A DNA stretch of 7,803 bases from CAZAQB01 sp964487155 (GTDB taxonomy: Bacteria; Pseudomonadota; Gammaproteobacteria; Nitrococcales; Nitrococcaceae). Every line of letters starts with the position of its first letter. The first letter of the stretch is position 1. Both the position numbers and the translations under genes were made by a program. The notes beneath the pieces were generated by a model, which made no database searches, was not told the DNA's origin, and saw only the letters and a program-made list of their open reading frames with translations. The stretch is taken from contig CAZAQB010000153.1 in assembly GCA_964487155.1 (NCBI GenBank), positions 1 through 7,803 on the forward strand. The letters are read 5' to 3'. Shown here in pieces: positions 5,179-7,803 of the stretch.

Positions 5179-7152
5179 ATGGATCCAAAGATAACCTGGC
5201 TGTTCATCTTCGTCGCCCTGTACTGGGCCTACTGCATCTTCTGGGGCATCAAGGGGGCCATGACCGCCAAGACCGCCTCCGACTACTTCATCGCCGGGCG
5301 GCGCATCTCGCTGTGGGTCTTCGTGCTGGCGGCCACTGCCACCTCCTTTTCCGGCTGGACCTTCATGGGGCACCCTGGGCTCATCTACCGGGACGGCTTC
5401 CAGTACGCGTATGCCTCGTTCTACGCCATCACCATCCCGTTCACCGGCGTGCTGTTCCTGAAACGCCAGTGGATGCTGGGCAAGCGCTTCGGCTTCGTCA
5501 CCCCGGGGGAGATGTTCCACCACTATTTCCGGTCCGATGCCATCCGGCTGCTCACCGTGCTGGTGGCGCTGATCTTCTCGGTGCCCTACCTGGGCATCCA
5601 GCTGCGCGCCTCGGGCTTCCTGTTCAACGTGCTCACCGACGGCCTGCTGGGCGTCGAGGTGGGAATGTGGCTGCTGTCGGCGGTGGTGATCATCTATGTG
5701 GCCTCCGGGGGGCTGCGGGCGGTGGCCTACGTGGACAGCGCCCAGGCCGTGCTGCTGGCCATCGGCATCGTCGCCATCGGCCTCATCACCCTGGACGCCG
5801 TGGGCGGCTGGGGCCGGCTCAACGAGGGCATCGCGGCGCTCTCCCAGATGGATACCAACCGCACCCCCGAGGGCTACTCCCACTACGTGGCCATCCCCGG
5901 CGTGATCCAGATGGTGCCCGCCGGAGCCCAGGCCACCGGCGGCGCCTGGACCGGGGTGATGATACTCACCTACATGTTCGCGCTGATGGGCATCCAGTCG
6001 GCGCCTGCGTTCTCCATGTGGGCCTTCTCCAACCACAACCCCAAGCCCTTCGCGGTGCAGCAGGTGTGGGCCTCGTCGCTGGGCATCGGACTGATCCTGA
6101 TCTTCTTCACCGCCATCCAGGGCATGGGCGGGCACCTGCTGGGGGCGAATGCCGAGATGGCGGCCCGCCACCCGGAGCTGGTCAACCCGGCGATGGCCGA
6201 CGGGCTGGCACGGCTGGGGGTCAACGACCTGCTGGAGGCGGAGGGCAAGCAGGGCATGCTGGTACCCCAGCTGATCCGCTTGATCGCCGACAGTGCACCG
6301 TGGCTGGTGGGGCTGCTGTCGGTCTGCGCCCTGGCGGCCATGCAGTCCACCGGCGCCGCCTACATGTCCACCGCCGGCGGCATGCTCACCCGGGACGTCC
6401 TGAAACGCTACCTCATCCCCAACGCCGGCCACGGCCAGCAGAAGCTCTGGGGCCGGATCGGCGTGGTGGTGATCGTGCTGGCCGCCCTGCTGGTCGCCAC
6501 CACCGCCACCGACGCCCTGGTGCTGCTCGGCGGCCTGGCGGTGGCCTACGGCTTCCAGATGTGGCCGGCGCTGATCGCCGTGTGCTGGTGGCCGTTCCTG
6601 ACCCGCCAGGGGGTCACCGTGGGCCTGGTGGCGGGCATCGTGGCCGTCACCCTGACCGAGAGTGTCGGCGTGCAGTGGTTCGGCATCGAGGCCTGGGGCC
6701 GCTGGCCGCTCACGCTGCACTCGGCCTTCTGGGGCATCCTGTTCAACCTGGGCAGCGCCATCATCGTGTCCGCCGTAACCCAGGGGGGCCGGGACGTGGA
6801 GCACCGCCGCGGCTACCACAGCTTCCTGGGCCAGCACGCGGGCCTGCCGGCGGCCAAGCGCGGCCTGCTGCCCGGCGCATGGATCGCCACCCTGGCCTGG
6901 TTCTTCTTCGGCGTGGGGCCCGGGGCGGTTCTCGGCAACACCATCTTCGGCAATCCCAACGACCCTTCCAGCTGGGTGTTCGGCATCCCCTCCATCTGGG
7001 CCTGGCAGATCCTGTTCTGGGTCCTGGGCGTGATCATGATGTGGTTGCTGGCCTACAAGATGGAGCTCTCGACCCTGCCCTCCCGGGAGGTGGAAGCACT
7101 GCAGGAGGACATCGGCGACATCGCGCTGGAGCCGGGGCGCTCCGGCTCCTGA
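5179..7152 (+). CDS. Sodium:solute symporter (SSS/SLC5) family transporter
   Basis: A 657-residue polytopic inner-membrane protein with roughly 14 hydrophobic segments, expected to use the sodium gradient to import a small solute. Family hallmarks: ASDYFIAGRR (33-42) after the first helix, SGGLRAVAYVDSAQA (176-190), and AAMQSTGAAYMSTAGGML (386-403). In the last, S397-T398 correspond to the Ser/Thr pair that forms the Na2 sodium site in characterised members. It is longer than typical PutP- or ActP-type members (about 500-550 residues), with a long loop at about 313-370 and extra hydrophobic segments at about 562-582 and 601-625. The substrate cannot be told from sequence. ATG 5179 is chosen because the first membrane helix starts immediately after it; in-frame starts at 5080 and 5107 would translate the leader hairpin. 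The Shine-Dalgarno is poor (AAGAACGAG). It lies 13 nt ahead of the TPR gene, probably as one operon. Confidence 0.93.
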   Translation: MDPKITWLFIFVALYWAYCIFWGIKGAMTAKTASDYFIAGRRISLWVFVLAATATSFSGWTFMGHPGLIYRDGFQYAYASFYAITIPFTGVLFLKRQWMLGKRFGFVTPGEMFHHYFRSDAIRLLTVLVALIFSVPYLGIQLRASGFLFNVLTDGLLGVEVGMWLLSAVVIIYVASGGLRAVAYVDSAQAVLLAIGIVAIGLITLDAVGGWGRLNEGIAALSQMDTNRTPEGYSHYVAIPGVIQMVPAGAQATGGAWTGVMILTYMFALMGIQSAPAFSMWAFSNHNPKPFAVQQVWASSLGIGLILIFFTAIQGMGGHLLGANAEMAARHPELVNPAMADGLARLGVNDLLEAEGKQGMLVPQLIRLIADSAPWLVGLLSVCALAAMQSTGAAYMSTAGGMLTRDVLKRYLIPNAGHGQQKLWGRIGVVVIVLAALLVATTATDALVLLGGLAVAYGFQMWPALIAVCWWPFLTRQGVTVGLVAGIVAVTLTESVGVQWFGIEAWGRWPLTLHSAFWGILFNLGSAIIVSAVTQGGRDVEHRRGYHSFLGQHAGLPAAKRGLLPGAWIATLAWFFFGVGPGAVLGNTIFGNPNDPSSWVFGIPSIWAWQILFWVLGVIMMWLLAYKMELSTLPSREVEALQEDIGDIALEPGRSGS

Positions 7153-7165
7153 GGCGTCGCCGGCG

Positions 7166-7744
7166 TTGGAGGAGCGGCTCCACACGGTGCTCACCGTGAC
7201 GGCCATCGTGCTGACCCTGGCCTGGGCGGGCTGGGCCGGCTACCGGCACTTCGTGGTGGAGCGCGCGCCCGGCGAGCTGGCCTATGCCGCCGCCGAGCGC
7301 CGCTTCGAGGACCGCGACTATCGACGCGCCCTGCAGGAGTTCGACGAGGCCCTGGCGGCGGCCCCGGAGCACCTGGACGCCCTGCGCGGCCGGGCCCGCA
7401 CCCTGATGCAGCTGGGCCGCCACGCCGAAGCCCTGGCGGCCTACGGCGAAGTCCTGGTCCGGGCGCCGGAGTTGGCGGTGGCCTACGCCAACCGCGGCAT
7501 ACTCCAGGACCGGATGGGCCGCTACCGCGCCGCGTTGCACGACTATGAGCGGGCGCTGGCCCGGGACCCGGGCCTGGCCGACGGGCCCGGCCTGATGACC
7601 CGATTCTTCCGCCTGCAGGACACCGCACCGCCCACCATCGCCAGCCGGGCCCGCTACCTGCGCGAGCAACTCGCCCAGCCGGAGCCGGAACGGTTGCTGC
7701 GCCTGCCGGAGCGTGACGCGGAGCAGAGGCCCTACAAGCGGTAA
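7166..7744 (+). CDS. Small membrane-anchored TPR-repeat protein
   Basis: A 192-residue protein with one N-terminal hydrophobic helix (about 8-29), then three tandem tetratricopeptide repeats at about 36-69, 70-103 and 104-137. Each repeat shows the typical Gly/Ala/Tyr/Pro spacing (for example LGRHAEALAAYGEVLVRAP and MGRYRAALHDYERALARDP). The C-terminal 55 residues are Arg/Pro/Glu-rich and not TPR. TPR domains are protein-interaction scaffolds, so this may be a partner or assembly factor of the symporter encoded 13 nt upstream (inference from operon spacing). The start is uncertain: TTG 7166 gives 192 residues, but GGAGGAG at 7168-7174 would better serve GTG 7187 (12 nt spacing; 185 residues) or GTG 7196. 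The stop TAA lies 6 nt before a heptamer array. No enzymatic motif is visible. Confidence 0.88.
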   Translation: MEERLHTVLTVTAIVLTLAWAGWAGYRHFVVERAPGELAYAAAERRFEDRDYRRALQEFDEALAAAPEHLDALRGRARTLMQLGRHAEALAAYGEVLVRAPELAVAYANRGILQDRMGRYRAALHDYERALARDPGLADGPGLMTRFFRLQDTAPPTIASRARYLREQLAQPEPERLLRLPERDAEQRPYKR

Positions 7745-7750
7745 GGCCAA

Positions 7751-7803
7751 GGACTGAGGACTGAGGACTGAGGACTGAGGACTGAGGACTGAGGACTGAG
7801 GAC
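7751..7803 (+). repeat. Tandem heptamer array, at least 7 x GGACTGA, cut by the window edge
   Basis: Seven perfect GGACTGA copies (7751-7799) plus a partial GGAC run to the right edge, so the full array is longer than seen. It begins only 6 nt after the TPR-protein stop codon, in the place a terminator would be expected. Unit and orientation match the array at 65-120. What lies beyond the edge cannot be seen. Confidence 0.97.

Noticed and set aside
5179..7152. Naming the symporter as acetate permease actP or proline permease putP
   Set aside because: Only family-wide SSS motifs can be seen; length and C-terminal extension differ from those proteins and no substrate-specific residues could be verified.
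5050..7206. Minus-strand open frame of 718 codons opposite the symporter gene
   Set aside because: Its His/Gly/Gln-rich composition and lack of domains mark it as an antisense shadow of the transporter.

Overview
The window is GC-rich chromosomal DNA with dense, long genes and strong codon-position GC bias (long open antisense frames shadow every gene). Gene content and domain style point to a gammaproteobacterium, perhaps a halophilic, alkaliphilic or sulfur-oxidising member of the Ectothiorhodospiraceae or a relative. The taxon is an inference; no rRNA or marker gene is present.

Layout. Positions 1-613 hold no gene. They contain an intrinsic terminator for a gene that ends upstream, an array of eight GGACTGA heptamers, two copies of a 45-nt block, and between those copies a cluster of palindromes. 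Three of the palindromes have the 5' GTAG head of REP elements, and a pair of them forms a BIME-like unit. On the minus strand, 614-2494 encodes a putative signal-transduction protein (cNMP-like, two CBS, DUF294 nucleotidyltransferase-like and C-terminal domain). Divergently from it, 2669-4765 encodes a membrane-anchored protein with HAMP-like, PAS-like and degenerate histidine-kinase regions fused to an intact DEDDh 3'-5' exonuclease. A 413-nt gap (4766-5178) carries a candidate extended -10 promoter and two or three hairpins, one with a 15-bp perfect stem. Then follow a 657-residue sodium:solute symporter (SSS) family transporter (5179-7152) and, 13 nt downstream, a small membrane-anchored TPR protein (7166-7744). 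Six nt after that stop a second GGACTGA array starts and runs off the window.

How the genes may work together. From memory, DUF294/CBS proteins, DnaQ-like exonucleases and SSS transporters recur together in Pseudomonas and other gammaproteobacteria (e.g. the PA3232-PA3234 region, where the transporter is acetate-permease-like). The pairing suggests a membrane-associated sensing and nucleotide-processing module linked to solute uptake, but no biochemical role can be read from the sequence. The most unusual points are the exonuclease fused to an apparently dead histidine-kinase core, the heptamer arrays at both ends of the window with inverted copies inside, and the structured leader ahead of the transporter gene.
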